The notes under the pieces were generated by a model. It made no database searches, had not been told where the DNA came from, and saw nothing but the letters and a program-made list of their open reading frames with translations. This document shows positions 1 to 8,236 of a stretch of 64,000 nucleotides of DNA, piece after piece. The translations under genes were made by a program, and so were the position numbers. This DNA is from Hyphomonadaceae bacterium (GTDB lineage Bacteria; Pseudomonadota; Alphaproteobacteria; Caulobacterales; Hyphomonadaceae), in NCBI GenBank assembly GCA_016714495.1, contig JADKDU010000001.1:620001-684000 (forward strand). Direction: 5' to 3'. How positions within the stretch are numbered: position 1 is the stretch's first letter; every line of letters starts with the position of its first letter.

Positions 1-301
1 CAGCGTTGAGCGGCGGGCGAAAATGCCAGCGCAGCAGGGTCTCGAATTCGCGGCGGTCGCGCAGTTTGGGCGCAACGAGGATCAGAGCGTGGGTGGCGCC
101 GAGCGCCTTTGCCGCCGCAAGCTGGTGATGGCCAGCATAACGCTTCTACAGGCGCTGGGTCTGGCCGGCATAGTGGATGCTGAGGACGCCATCGGGCGCC
201 TCGTGCGCCATGAGGTAGACGCACGGCAGGTCGAAGAAGCGCGTCTCGTTGAAATCAACGAACGCGAACTTCTCGCCGAGGATGTCGACCTGCCCCGTCA
301 C
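1..301 (-). pseudogene. GIY-YIG-like small protein, interrupted by an in-frame stop and cut by the window edge
   Basis: A GTG start at 301 lies 6 nt behind a GGGAG ribosome site. The frame reads about 51 codons with a Y-L...YAGQT-RL pattern resembling the GIY-YIG nuclease core, then meets a TAG at 146-148. The same frame continues without another stop to the window edge with sensible protein sequence (KRYAGHH, then an Ala-rich helix and a FETLLRWHF segment). Where the TAG lies, a Glu codon (GAG) would fit the usual R-L-E-K-R pattern. I read it as one gene broken by a point mutation; the C-terminus is outside the window. Family assignment is by motif only. Suppression of the stop is possible but there is no suppressor tRNA in view. 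Confidence 0.6.
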
Positions 302-482
302 CTGATCTCCCGAATCAGCCGAGCCTAGTTGTAGCCTCAGCCGTCGCGAAAGCGTCAACACGGGATGACCTAGCGGCGGCGTGATTCCAGCGCGCAAGCT
401 TTCCGCGTCTGCTCTGGTACCATTGCATCCTCGCTTACAGTATTCTTATGATCGGTTGATCTGTGACCGGGGGGAACGGCGC

Positions 483-1469
483 ATGAGCTTGAAGACCATC
501 GCACTGGGGTTGATCGCGTTTGCGGCCGCTCAAGCGGTGGACGCCCAGACGCCCGCGCAGCGGCCAAGCTCGTCGTCAAAGCCCGCGGCGCTGACGCCGC
601 CCAAGGCCGGGCTCAAGCTAGTGCAGACCACGCCGGATGGCGCGCTGTCCTCTGCGTTTCTTGACGAGGCATCTCTCTTCGATCGGATGGAAGCGGACAA
701 CACCAGGATCAAAGAGCTCTGGCTGCTTGAGGTCTTTCCCGTTGACCAGACCACCGCTGCGCCGCCTTGGTCGGCGGAGTGGACACGGCACGTGCTTGAC
801 TGCACGCACATGAAGGACAGTCTCGTGCAGACGAATTTCCTCGACATGACCGGCAAGACGCTGCGTGTCAGTGAGACGCCGGGCGCCGAGGGGAAAGCGA
901 TGTATGCGGGCACGGTCATGTCCGAGATGGCCAAGACGATCTGCAATCCGCGTTTCGGTTATACCGGACCGCGTCTCACCAGCCTCGACAAGGCGCTCAA
1001 GGATGGTCGCGCCAAGTCTGCGCCCGCATCGCTGGGGATCTCGAATTTGCAGGTGCTGGACTGGCGACTGGTCGGTGTGACCGACAAGGGCGCCACGGCG
1101 TGGGCCGATGCGAAAGCGCCGGCGCGGGACAAGTGGCCGCGAATTCACCTGATGATCCGCTATCGCGAGGACATTCCAAAAGACGGCTTTGGAGGAGCGA
1201 TGCGGCCGTTCCGCACGCGCACACTCACGCTCGATTTCGATTGCGCCGGGAAGACGTCGCGCATCGGCCAGACGCCGCGATACTGGACGGCCAATGGAGG
1301 CATCGCCGGCGTGGGCTATGTGGCGCTGGACATGCAGCCATTCGCGACCTTCCCCGAGGCAGATGGCGCGCTGAAGCAGGCGTGCACGACCAGCCCCGCA
1401 ACCGGCGAGATCTTTAGCGGCGCACCCGCGGCAACGCAGAACTGGTTGCAGTCGAAGCTCACGCCCTAG
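483..1469 (+). CDS. Secreted hypothetical protein
   Basis: 328 residues from the ATG at 483, chosen because it follows a GGGGGGAA ribosome site and begins a clear signal peptide (MSLKTIALGL... AVDAQ, cleavage near residue 20). The in-frame extension upstream to 381 has no ribosome site and would bury the signal peptide. The mature part starts with a Ser/Pro/Ala linker and then a globular domain with scattered single cysteines. No known catalytic motif is visible and I do not recognise the family. It converges on the aminotransferase gene with only 4 bases between the stops. Probable location is the periplasm. Confidence 0.8.
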   Translation: MSLKTIALGLIAFAAAQAVDAQTPAQRPSSSSKPAALTPPKAGLKLVQTTPDGALSSAFLDEASLFDRMEADNTRIKELWLLEVFPVDQTTAAPPWSAEWTRHVLDCTHMKDSLVQTNFLDMTGKTLRVSETPGAEGKAMYAGTVMSEMAKTICNPRFGYTGPRLTSLDKALKDGRAKSAPASLGISNLQVLDWRLVGVTDKGATAWADAKAPARDKWPRIHLMIRYREDIPKDGFGGAMRPFRTRTLTLDFDCAGKTSRIGQTPRYWTANGGIAGVGYVALDMQPFATFPEADGALKQACTTSPATGEIFSGAPAATQNWLQSKLTP

Positions 1470-1473
1470 AGTT

Positions 1474-2358
1474 CTACTCGTTCACCCACGGCGCGGCTTT
1501 CGACACATCGGCGCCGATGGCGGTGTAGTAGAGTTTCTGTACCCCGCGCGTCGTCGGGCCGGGCTTGCCGGAACCTAGCTTCACGCCGTCGATTTCGGTG
1601 ACGGGCGTGACGAGGCCGGTGGCGGCGGTGGTGAAGGCTTCCGTGGCGGTTTTTGCTTCTTCGAGCGTGAAACTGCGTTCGGTAATCTTGTGACCTTGCT
1701 GGCCGAGTGAATCAAAGAGCGCGTGGCGAGTGATGCCGGCGAGGATCATGTTGGATAGGGCGCGGGTGATGATCTCGCCGTCCTTCGTGACGATCCACGC
1801 GTTGGAGGATGCGCCTTCGGTGACGAAGCCGTCGGGGGCGACGAGCCAGGCGTCGTCGGCGCCGCGGGCTTTTGCTTCGGTCTTGGCGAGGGCCTGCGCG
1901 AGGAGGCCGACTGACTTGATGTCGCGCCGGGACCAGCGGATGTCGGGCACGCTGATGACGCGCGAGCCGTTGCGGGCGTGCGGCGTATCGATCAGGGCGC
2001 GGCTTTCGGCGTAGGCAAAGCAGGTGAGCTTCGGCTTATCGGGGGCGACGAAGTCGCGCTGACCATACGCGCCGCGGGTTACCTGCAGATAGACATAGCC
2101 TTCGGTAACGCCGTTGTCGGCGACAAGGCGGCGGTGAACCTCTTCCAGCTCTTTCCGGTTCGGCATTGTCCCGAATTTCAATTCGCGGAGCGAGCGTTCG
2201 AGCCGGTCGAGATGGCGCTCCATGTCGACCATCTGGCCGTTGTAGACGGCGGTGACTTCATAGACGCCGTCGGCGAACAGGAAGCCGCGATCGAAGGGCG
2301 AGATCCTCGCCTCCTCCGCCGCCACATAGACGCCGTTCACCCAAGCCTGACGCGTCAT
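1474..2358 (-). CDS. dat: D-amino-acid aminotransferase (class IV PLP enzyme)
   Basis: 294 residues, the usual length for fold-type IV aminotransferases. The N-terminal VNG.YV..EEA.IS.FDRGFLFADGVYE block and the later GFVTEGASSN block are hallmarks of the D-alanine aminotransferase/BCAT superfamily; Lys148 in the RRDIKSVG motif is the expected PLP-binding lysine. The FDRGFLFADGVYE form fits D-amino-acid transaminase better than IlvE. It would interconvert D-alanine and D-glutamate with their keto acids, feeding peptidoglycan precursor pools. The ATG at 2358 follows AGGAGA by 7 nt. Aminodeoxychorismate lyase is a less likely alternative from this superfamily. Confidence 0.85.
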   Translation of the reverse strand: MTRQAWVNGVYVAAEEARISPFDRGFLFADGVYEVTAVYNGQMVDMERHLDRLERSLRELKFGTMPNRKELEEVHRRLVADNGVTEGYVYLQVTRGAYGQRDFVAPDKPKLTCFAYAESRALIDTPHARNGSRVISVPDIRWSRRDIKSVGLLAQALAKTEAKARGADDAWLVAPDGFVTEGASSNAWIVTKDGEIITRALSNMILAGITRHALFDSLGQQGHKITERSFTLEEAKTATEAFTTAATGLVTPVTEIDGVKLGSGKPGPTTRGVQKLYYTAIGADVSKAAPWVNE

Positions 2359-2818
2359 TCAGTGTCTCCTGCCGCAACGCCGCCCAAATCGGACGCAAAC
2401 GTCTGCCCGCTTGACCGCACGCCTTCTACGCCCGGCTGCCGCCATGGCAAACAGATTGGGGGGACCATCATGAGCATTTCGCTTCGCCCGCTCGTCGCTT
2501 TGGCCCAGCCTTCCTGACCATGGCGATGGTGGCGGTCGCCGGGATGACGGCGCCGAACGGAAAAGCTGCTTTGCGTGCGGCGACTGGATGCCCGGATGCC
2601 TCAGAGCAGCCTGAGGCAGAACGCCCCGCCTGACAGGCCTGATGCGCCGAAGCCTTGCAGCAACACCCCTGATCCTTCTATTGCAGTGCAACAAGATTGC
2701 TTGCAATCCGTTCTGACCTTGGACAATGTGACGCCCGTTTGAAGGCCCCTGGCGTCCGGCGTGCGGAATCCAAGCCGGAGAAAAAGGCCCTGAAACCAAG
2801 GCGCGGGGAGTGTATAAA
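2359..2818. other. 460-bp gap between dat and ccr
   Basis: No full-length gene is convincing. It holds a short ATG frame at 2470 behind a run of G that resembles a small secreted protein only if one base is restored (see findings). Two adjacent inverted repeats lie at 2681-2691 and 2696-2707, about 110-140 bp before ccr. The long reverse-strand frame through this stretch lacks protein-like composition. Confidence 0.5.
2681..2707 (+). promoter_or_regulatory. Two tandem inverted repeats upstream of ccr, candidate operator
   Basis: TTGCA-G-TGCAA (2681-2691) and ATTGC-TT-GCAAT (2696-2707) are perfect palindromes with centres about 15 bp apart. Paired TTGCAA-type motifs are the binding sites described for the ScfR/PccR family of short-chain acyl-CoA regulators in alphaproteobacteria, which control propionyl- and crotonyl-CoA genes. 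The resemblance and the position before ccr are what is seen; the regulator is inferred. Confidence 0.4.
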
Positions 2819-4093
2819 GTGGCTGACGGCGTTGGCGTTCGTGAAGTAAAAGATCTCTACGCGGTCGGCGAGATCCCGCCCGATTTCCACGTTCCCAAGA
2901 CCATGCACGCCTGGGCGATCCGCCGGGAACGCCATGGCCGCCCGATGACAGCGATGCAGCTTGAAGTCGTGCCGACGCCGGAGATCGCCTCGGACGAGGT
3001 GCTCGTTCTCGTGATGGCGGCGGGCGTCAACTATAATGGCATCTGGGCAGGCCTCGGCGAGCCGGTGTCGCCCTTCGACATCCACAAACAGCCCTTCCAC
3101 ATCGCCGGTTCGGACGCCTCGGGCATTGTCTGGGCCGTTGGTTCGCGCGTGAAACGCTGGAAGCCTGGCGATGAAGTCGTCATCCACTGCAACCAGGACG
3201 ATGGCGACGACGAAGAGTGCAATGGCGGCGATCCGATGTTCTCGCCGACCCAGCGCATCTGGGGCTACGAGACGCCGGACGGTTCGTTCGCGCAGTTCTG
3301 CCGCGTGCAATCGCGCCAGCTGATGGAGCGGCCCAAGCATCTGACGTGGGAAGAAGCGGCCTGCTACACGCTGACGCTCGCGACGGCTTACCGCATGCTG
3401 TTCGGCCACCGTCCGCACGTGCTGCGTCCAGGCCAGAACGTTCTGATCTGGGGCGCTTCGGGCGGCCTCGGCTCCTATGCGGTGCAGCTTTGCGCCGTCG
3501 CAGGCGCCAACGCGATCGGCGTGATCTCGGATGACACCAAGACGGACTTCGTGCTGTCGATGGGCGCGAAAGCCGTCATCAACCGCAACAACTTCAAGTG
3601 CTGGGGCCAGCTTCCGAAAGTGAACACGCCCGAGTTCAACGAATACATGAAGGAAGCCCGCAAGTTCGGGAAAGCCATCTGGCAGATCACGGGGAACAAA
3701 GACGTCGACGTCGTTTTCGAACACCCGGGCGAAGCCACGATGCCGGTCTCGGTGTTTGTCGTTAAGCGCGGCGGCATGGTCGTCATCTGCGCCGGCACCA
3801 CCGGCTTCAACCTGACCATGGACGCCCGCTTCCTCTGGATGCGCCAGAAGCGCGTGCAGGGTTCGCACTTCGCCAACCTGCTGCAGGCGAGCCAGGCCAA
3901 CCAGCTGATGCTGGAGCGCCGCCTCGACCCGTGCATGTCGGAAGTCTTCCCGTGGGCGGACATTCCGCTCGCGCACGAGAAGATGCTCGACAACAAGCAC
4001 CTGCCCGGAAACATGGCCGTGCTCGTCACGTCGCCGAAGCCGGGCCTGCGCACGGTTGAAGACGTGCTGGAAGCCGGGCCGACCGGCCGCTAG
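2819..4093 (+). CDS. ccrA: Crotonyl-CoA carboxylase/reductase
   Basis: Near-certain member of the CCR family. It reductively carboxylates crotonyl-CoA to (2S)-ethylmalonyl-CoA with NADPH and CO2, the signature step of the ethylmalonyl-CoA pathway for C2 assimilation, or supplies ethylmalonyl-CoA. About 424 residues. Seen are the long acidic CNQDDGDDEECNGGDP insertion, the VMAAGVNYNGIWAGLG block, the nucleotide-binding WGASGGLGSYA turn and the FEHPGEAT block, all characteristic of CCR among MDR reductases. GTG at 2819 is preferred because GGGGAG ends 8 nt before it; the GTG at 2810 overlaps that ribosome site. The 3' end overlaps the convergent gene by 4 bases. Confidence 0.95.
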   Translation: MADGVGVREVKDLYAVGEIPPDFHVPKTMHAWAIRRERHGRPMTAMQLEVVPTPEIASDEVLVLVMAAGVNYNGIWAGLGEPVSPFDIHKQPFHIAGSDASGIVWAVGSRVKRWKPGDEVVIHCNQDDGDDEECNGGDPMFSPTQRIWGYETPDGSFAQFCRVQSRQLMERPKHLTWEEAACYTLTLATAYRMLFGHRPHVLRPGQNVLIWGASGGLGSYAVQLCAVAGANAIGVISDDTKTDFVLSMGAKAVINRNNFKCWGQLPKVNTPEFNEYMKEARKFGKAIWQITGNKDVDVVFEHPGEATMPVSVFVVKRGGMVVICAGTTGFNLTMDARFLWMRQKRVQGSHFANLLQASQANQLMLERRLDPCMSEVFPWADIPLAHEKMLDNKHLPGNMAVLVTSPKPGLRTVEDVLEAGPTGR

Positions 4094-4575
4094 TCGTCGA
4101 GCGTTCCGAACGGGCCTTCATCGTCATCGTCAACGTCATCGGCATCGGGCTCGAGGTCTTCTTCCTCGTCGTCTTCTTCTGCCTCGCCATACCAGGCGGC
4201 TTCGTTCTCGATGGGTTTGGGCAGGCGGTCTTCGAGCAGATCGGCGAGCGTGCCAGGGCGAAGTTCGTCGGGCGCTTCGATCACCCAGGACAAAAAGTCT
4301 TCAGGTCCGCCGTTGAGATAAGGCGGCGGGGACACCGGCTTGAACACGCTGCCGAGGCGTTCGTCGAGCGAGAGATAGTTCAGTACGGCGCCAAGTTCCT
4401 GGACCGTATGCCAGGCGAGGTCGTGATCGATATCGATCGAGAATTTCACCCACCAGTCGCCGTCTTCCTGACCGGCGCCGATACCGCGCGAGGGCGTGTC
4501 GTTGGTCTCGATCGCCGGGATGCGAACAAGGAAATCGATCAGCTTGGCGAATTTTGGATGATGCGCGTCCGTCAT
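4090..4575 (-). CDS. Hypothetical protein with a very acidic C-terminal tail
   Basis: 161 residues from the ATG at 4575, preferred over an in-frame TTG at 4593 because GGGGCGGG lies just before it. The N-terminal ~110 residues look globular (DGDWWVKFSIDIDHDLAW, SWVIEAPDEL), and the last ~40 residues are almost all Asp/Glu, ending GPFGTLDD. I do not recognise a named family; the layout is of a conserved alphaproteobacterial hypothetical protein. It is cytoplasmic by composition. It converges on ccrA with a 4-base overlap of the two stop regions. Confidence 0.8.
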   Translation of the reverse strand: MTDAHHPKFAKLIDFLVRIPAIETNDTPSRGIGAGQEDGDWWVKFSIDIDHDLAWHTVQELGAVLNYLSLDERLGSVFKPVSPPPYLNGGPEDFLSWVIEAPDELRPGTLADLLEDRLPKPIENEAAWYGEAEEDDEEEDLEPDADDVDDDDEGPFGTLDD

Positions 4576-4717
4576 GGCCCGCCCCTTCTGCAACGACTGA
4601 TCTTGTCCTGATCCGGGAATTTGCTCCAGCGAAACAGCGCGATCCGGTCGCCCGGCGGGCCCCTACCGCAAGGTTCGGTGAAGCGGTATGAGTGGCGCAA
4701 CAAAAGGAGACGACCCT

Positions 4718-5176
4718 ATGCGCCTGACCCTGCTAGCTGCTTCCGCGCTTGCCTTCGCCGCATGCAGCGAATCAAAGCCTGCCGAGCCCGCAGCCGCAGC
4801 TCCGGCCGCGGAGACTGCTGCACCTGCTCACGACATGTCGACCATGGACGACGCGATGAAGTCGGCTGACGCCAGCGATGACGCCAACACGGCGGAAACG
4901 GCTGACGGCTTCACCTTCCACACGATCGGCGGCAAGGTCGAAAGCGTGCACCTGCCGACGGCGGCGGGCGTCACCTGGACGGCGTCCACCACTGACACTG
5001 CACTGGTCGAGATCGGCGAAGCCAAGGACGAAACGATGCCGGACGGCGCCACGCATCACGTCGTCAAGGTCACGCCGCTGAAATCGGGCAACGCCGTGGT
5101 GAAGTTCGAGAAGCGCCAAGGTGACTCGACAACGCCTGTCACCGAGACGCGCAACATCAACTTCATGATTCACTGA
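4718..5176 (+). CDS. Lipoprotein with a chagasin-like (inhibitor I42) domain
   Basis: 152 residues from the ATG at 4718, 8 nt after AAAGGAGA. The lipobox AFAAC places the acylated Cys near residue 16, followed by an Ala/Pro/Glu linker and then a domain from about residue 60. Two features recall chagasin-type cysteine-protease inhibitors: the LPTAAGVTW loop, matching the NPTTGY.W loop, and the late KVTPLKSGNAVVKFEKR strand followed by a polar loop. The inhibitor role is inferred from this resemblance only. A strong hairpin follows the gene. Confidence 0.75.
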   Translation: MRLTLLAASALAFAACSESKPAEPAAAAPAAETAAPAHDMSTMDDAMKSADASDDANTAETADGFTFHTIGGKVESVHLPTAAGVTWTASTTDTALVEIGEAKDETMPDGATHHVVKVTPLKSGNAVVKFEKRQGDSTTPVTETRNINFMIH

Positions 5177-5184
5177 CAAGGAAA

Positions 5185-5206
5185 GGGCGCGGCTTGAGCC
5201 GCGCCC
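5185..5206. terminator. Hairpin between convergent genes
   Basis: A perfect 10-bp stem GGGCGCGGCT/AGCCGCGCCC with a TG loop directly after the lipoprotein stop. It lacks a long T tract but sits where both convergent genes would end. Confidence 0.55.
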
Positions 5207-5250
5207 TCCGCCTTCGTGCGCTCAGCGCACGTACAGCCCACAGCCGTGGG

Positions 5251-5547
5251 TTACTGACCGGGCGCTGATGCAGGCGCGGTCGTCTTGGCTTCAGCCCATT
5301 TCGAGAATTCGACCTTCGAGAGCGACTTGCTCTTGTCGGCGTCATACTTGTCGAAGTCGGCTTGCGTCACTTTCGAGTCAGCGACTTGAACTTCGGACAG
5401 CGTTAGCGCGCCGTCCTTGTTCGCATCATGCATGGTGAACTTGTCTTCCATAGCGGGCTTTGTGGCATTCGGCTGAGCCGGCGCTTGCGCGAACGCCGGG
5501 GCGGCAAGCGCGATCAACGTTGCGGAAGCGAGAAGTGTCTTCATCAT
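5251..5547 (-). CDS. Secreted EF-hand protein
   Basis: 98 residues with a signal peptide (MMKTLLASATLIALAAPAFA). Two EF-hand-like calcium loops follow: DANKDGALTLSE is a complete 12-residue loop with Asp/Asn at 1, 3 and 5, Gly at 6 and Glu at 12, and DADKSKSLSKVE is a second with Ser at position 5. It should bind calcium in the periplasm; its partner is unknown. Start at 5547 (ATG ATG) with GAGGA upstream. The tail is a short Ala/Pro/Thr segment. The long upstream frame extension is not protein-like. Confidence 0.8.
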   Translation of the reverse strand: MMKTLLASATLIALAAPAFAQAPAQPNATKPAMEDKFTMHDANKDGALTLSEVQVADSKVTQADFDKYDADKSKSLSKVEFSKWAEAKTTAPASAPGQ

Positions 5548-5912
5548 GGGGTAGGGTCCTCTACGGGGGGCTCTGTTCTTTTTGTCAGGGACGATACGAG
5601 CTTGCACGTCTCGTCTCTCGTGATGCAAACGAAGCTCCGCAGCTGAGGTTTCAGGTTCCACGCTGAACAATGAGTCATGACCTCAGCGCCATTTTCGTTG
5701 ACGAGAGTGCCAGCCTGACTTCTCAGGCTTTTCGGATTGGGCATGCATGAAAACGATGCGCAGCCTGACCAATCTTTCACGAAAACTCCTCGCACAGATG
5801 GCAGTTCCGCGCGATTCAGTTTGCCGCATTACGCGCGTCCCTCATCTGCAACAACACTGATTGAGCTGGCGAACAGCGGCGTAGCGTTGTCGTTTGCGAG
5901 GTCCTGAAGCGC
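5548..5912. other. Gap without a recognisable gene
   Basis: Between the EF-hand gene and the HVA1 pseudogene. It should contain the EF-hand promoter on the reverse strand. Short frames on both strands lack ribosome sites and recognisable domains. I see no RNA gene here. Confidence 0.4.
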
Positions 5913-6127
5913 ATAGATAAGTTTGAACCGGGCACTCAGGTGAAACAGTCATGGGGCGAACACATCGCCCGCAGCGTCGTACGTAAGGTGTTCACCCATC
6001 GTATCGAACGCACAATATAAGGCGCGACGGTGGCGCGGGCCACCGACAAAAAGAACCCCGCCTATCTGATCGAGCAGGAGAAGGCGACGCCGTGCTGAAG
6101 AGCCCCAGCGAATTGCACGCGGCCTGA
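5913..6127 (+). pseudogene. Decayed HVA1/DUF2945 Tudor-like small protein gene
   Basis: Reading from 5913 gives FEPGTQVK, W-GE, RKVFTHRIERTI, a TAA stop at 6018-6020, then GATV and KKNPAYLIEQE in the same frame. Near 6081 the frame is lost; shifting by one base gives GDAVLKSPSELHAA and a TGA at 6125. This order is the usual layout of the ~70-residue hypervirulence-associated/Tudor family common in alphaproteobacteria. The expected start codon reads ATA rather than ATG, behind a GAGG. A missing start, one nonsense codon and one single-base deletion make real decay more likely than sequencing error. Confidence 0.65.
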
Positions 6128-6131
6128 AGCG

Positions 6132-6668
6132 CTACTCGCCGAACATTTCCGGATCGAACAATTCGAGCGTTTTCGGCTTCTTGCGCGCCTTCTCGACGGC
6201 CACGCCGGGATAGCCTTTAAGTGGACCGACGGGCGCGCCGAGATAGGCCCAGTCCTGCAGCTGGTCGATCGCGAGATGATACTTAGTCTCGCGGCCGGTG
6301 CGGCTGGTGAACAAGGCGCGGGGAAGGTTCACCATCTTCGCTTCACGCTTGCGTTCTAACATCAGCGGCGTGCCGCATTTCGTGCAGAAACTGCGCGCCT
6401 GGCGTCGTTCGCTGTCCTCGAAGCGTGCGATAGCGCCCTCGCCCTTCGTGATCCGCACCTTGCGCTTCCAGCAGCCGACATAGGTGGCGTAAGCGGCGCC
6501 ATGGGCGCGCCGGGTAGCGGCGGAATGATCGTGAAAGGCCCAGAAGACGGGGGCGTCTGTCTCGATCTCCACGGCGCCGCACAGGCATTGGCCGGTAATC
6601 GTTGACGCGGCGCGCATCTTCGCCGGCTTCGGTTGTGACGGCCGTTCGGGCCTGATCCTGGCGGCCAT
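6132..6668 (-). CDS. GFA-family (CENP-V/GFA) zinc protein
   Basis: About 178 residues. The CLCGAV motif followed by the CTKCGTPLM motif about 75 residues later is the zinc-binding signature of the GFA/CENP-V family (glutathione-dependent formaldehyde-activating enzyme-like, formerly DUF636). No specific substrate can be assigned; most family members are not proven formaldehyde enzymes. The start is uncertain: ATGs at 6668, 6683 and 6617 are all in frame. I chose 6668, with GGGAC about 10 nt upstream. A further 5' extension to 6767 would overlap the divergent oxygenase gene. Confidence 0.75.
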   Translation of the reverse strand: MAARIRPERPSQPKPAKMRAASTITGQCLCGAVEIETDAPVFWAFHDHSAATRRAHGAAYATYVGCWKRKVRITKGEGAIARFEDSERRQARSFCTKCGTPLMLERKREAKMVNLPRALFTSRTGRETKYHLAIDQLQDWAYLGAPVGPLKGYPGVAVEKARKKPKTLELFDPEMFGE

Positions 6669-6751
6669 GGCGCTTTGTCCCATCCATCTCGACTGAAGCC
6701 ACCAAACATTGGATAGTCCCTGCCAATCAAGGCTCTGGACCAACAAAGCGA

Positions 6752-7846
6752 ATGGCGGACGGAACACTCACCAAGTCAGCGGGAACGACCGCGGAAGGCT
6801 GGCTGACGGACAGCTGGTATTTCGCGTGCGCGTCGAACTCGCTGCGGCCAGGCCAGCAATTCCGGCGGGTGATCCTGGGCCAGCCGGTGATGCTGGCGCG
6901 GACGGAAAAAGGCGAGGCGTTTGCGCTGCGCGACGTCTGCCCGCACCGACTGGTGCCGCTGTCGGCGGGCAAACAGGTGGATACGGACGGGCAGCCGACC
7001 ATCCAATGCCCCTATCATGGCTGGCGCTTCGGCACGGATGGCGGGTGCAGACACATGCCCTCGCTGGTGAAGCGGGACGACTTCGCGACCGACAAGGTGC
7101 GCGTGCGCCGCTATCCGTTGCACGAGATCAACGGGATGATCTTCGTCTATGTCGCTGACAATCCGCGCGGCGATGATTCGCCGGCCGCGCCCGCACCGGA
7201 TTTCAAGCTGGGCAAGCTGAAGCCGAAATTTATCGTGGCGCAAATCTTCAACGCGCACATGGACGATGCTGTCGTTGGCTTGATGGATCCGGCGCATGTG
7301 CCGTTCGTGCATAATCAGTGGTGGTGGCGCCCGCCAAGCACCGGGCTGCGTCTGAAAGAGAAGCCGTTCGAGCCGACCGAGCGCGGCTGGTCGCTGGCGA
7401 GGCACAAGCCGTCAGGCAACTCGCTGGCCTACAAGGCGCTGATGGGGTCGGAGGTGACGACTGAGATCGTCTTCCAGATACCGGGCTTCCGGTGGGAAAT
7501 CATCGAAGCGAAGAAGGCGCGCATCTTCACGCTGACCTGCCTGACGCCGATCACCCTGAAAAAGACGCGCATCACCCAGGTCACCTTCTGGGAGAATGCG
7601 GCCCTGCTCGACTTCGCGCTGCCGATCCTGATTCCGGCGGCGCAGAAATTCCTTGGGCAGGACGGTCACATGGTGAACCTGCAGAACAAGGGCATGGCCT
7701 ATCAGCAGAACATGCTGTGGATCGACGACATCGACGTGCAGGCCAAATGGTATCGCACGCTGAAGAAGGAATGGGCGGCGGCCCGGTCTGAAGGCCGGCC
7801 GTTCGTGAACCCGATCGAACCGCGCGTCCTGCGCTGGCGCAGCTAG
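6752..7846 (+). CDS. Rieske [2Fe-2S] aromatic ring-hydroxylating-type oxygenase, alpha subunit
   Basis: 364 residues. The Rieske cluster ligands are visible as C63-P-H65 and C86-xx-H89 (CPHR...CPYHGW). The catalytic domain has the DDAVVGLMDPAHVPFVH segment, which matches the Asp/His facial triad of mononuclear-iron oxygenases of the vanillate demethylase/PobA type. Such enzymes demethylate or hydroxylate aromatic or sterol-like substrates with electrons from a separate reductase. No reductase gene is adjacent, so the partner is elsewhere. The substrate cannot be told from the sequence. The membrane protein gene follows after 3 bases and is probably co-transcribed. Confidence 0.88.
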   Translation: MADGTLTKSAGTTAEGWLTDSWYFACASNSLRPGQQFRRVILGQPVMLARTEKGEAFALRDVCPHRLVPLSAGKQVDTDGQPTIQCPYHGWRFGTDGGCRHMPSLVKRDDFATDKVRVRRYPLHEINGMIFVYVADNPRGDDSPAAPAPDFKLGKLKPKFIVAQIFNAHMDDAVVGLMDPAHVPFVHNQWWWRPPSTGLRLKEKPFEPTERGWSLARHKPSGNSLAYKALMGSEVTTEIVFQIPGFRWEIIEAKKARIFTLTCLTPITLKKTRITQVTFWENAALLDFALPILIPAAQKFLGQDGHMVNLQNKGMAYQQNMLWIDDIDVQAKWYRTLKKEWAAARSEGRPFVNPIEPRVLRWRS

Positions 7847-7849
7847 CGC

Positions 7850-8236
7850 ATGCGGGCGCGGTTCGGCCGTATCGCGATTGTTGCGATCGTGTTCGCCGTG
7901 TTCGCCAGCGGCATCGTCGCCATTCAGTTCATGATGGATGGACGGCCGTTTGACGCAAGGTACTTTGGAGCCTGCGCGTTTTTCTCGACATGCGTTGTCG
8001 CGCTTGCGGTGGGTTACGGACTTGGCGACGAATTCCGCCACGCCCTTGAACGTGGCGGTTTCGGCAAGGCATGGCCGTGGCTTGCGATCATCGCGATCTG
8101 CGCCGGGCTGTTCTGGTCGCTGAGCGCCAGGATCGACGCCGTGGCGGGAATGAGCATCGCCCCCTTCCCGCCGATGCTGCTGGTCGCTGGCGGCACAGTC
8201 GGCGCGATCGGGCTGCGCCGCAAGCGGAAGACCTAG
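7850..8236 (+). CDS. Small membrane protein of unknown function
   Basis: 128 residues starting three bases after the oxygenase stop. About four hydrophobic spans are visible (roughly residues 7-27, 42-56, 74-90 and 104-120), with a basic C-terminus GLRRKRKT. No recognisable motif. The close spacing suggests translational coupling with the Rieske oxygenase, although a shared function is not shown. Its end overlaps the convergent DUF4386 gene by 4 bases. Confidence 0.7.
   Translation: MRARFGRIAIVAIVFAVFASGIVAIQFMMDGRPFDARYFGACAFFSTCVVALAVGYGLGDEFRHALERGGFGKAWPWLAIIAICAGLFWSLSARIDAVAGMSIAPFPPMLLVAGGTVGAIGLRRKRKT

Noticed and set aside
2359..2799. 146-codon reverse frame in the gap before ccr
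   Set aside because: Arg/Pro-rich, no ribosome site, no recognisable domain; it would also cross the putative ccr promoter.
2678..4000. 440-codon reverse-strand frame opposite ccrA
   Set aside because: It is exactly antisense to a certain gene, His/Arg-rich with no domain, and arises from the GC-rich codon usage of ccrA.
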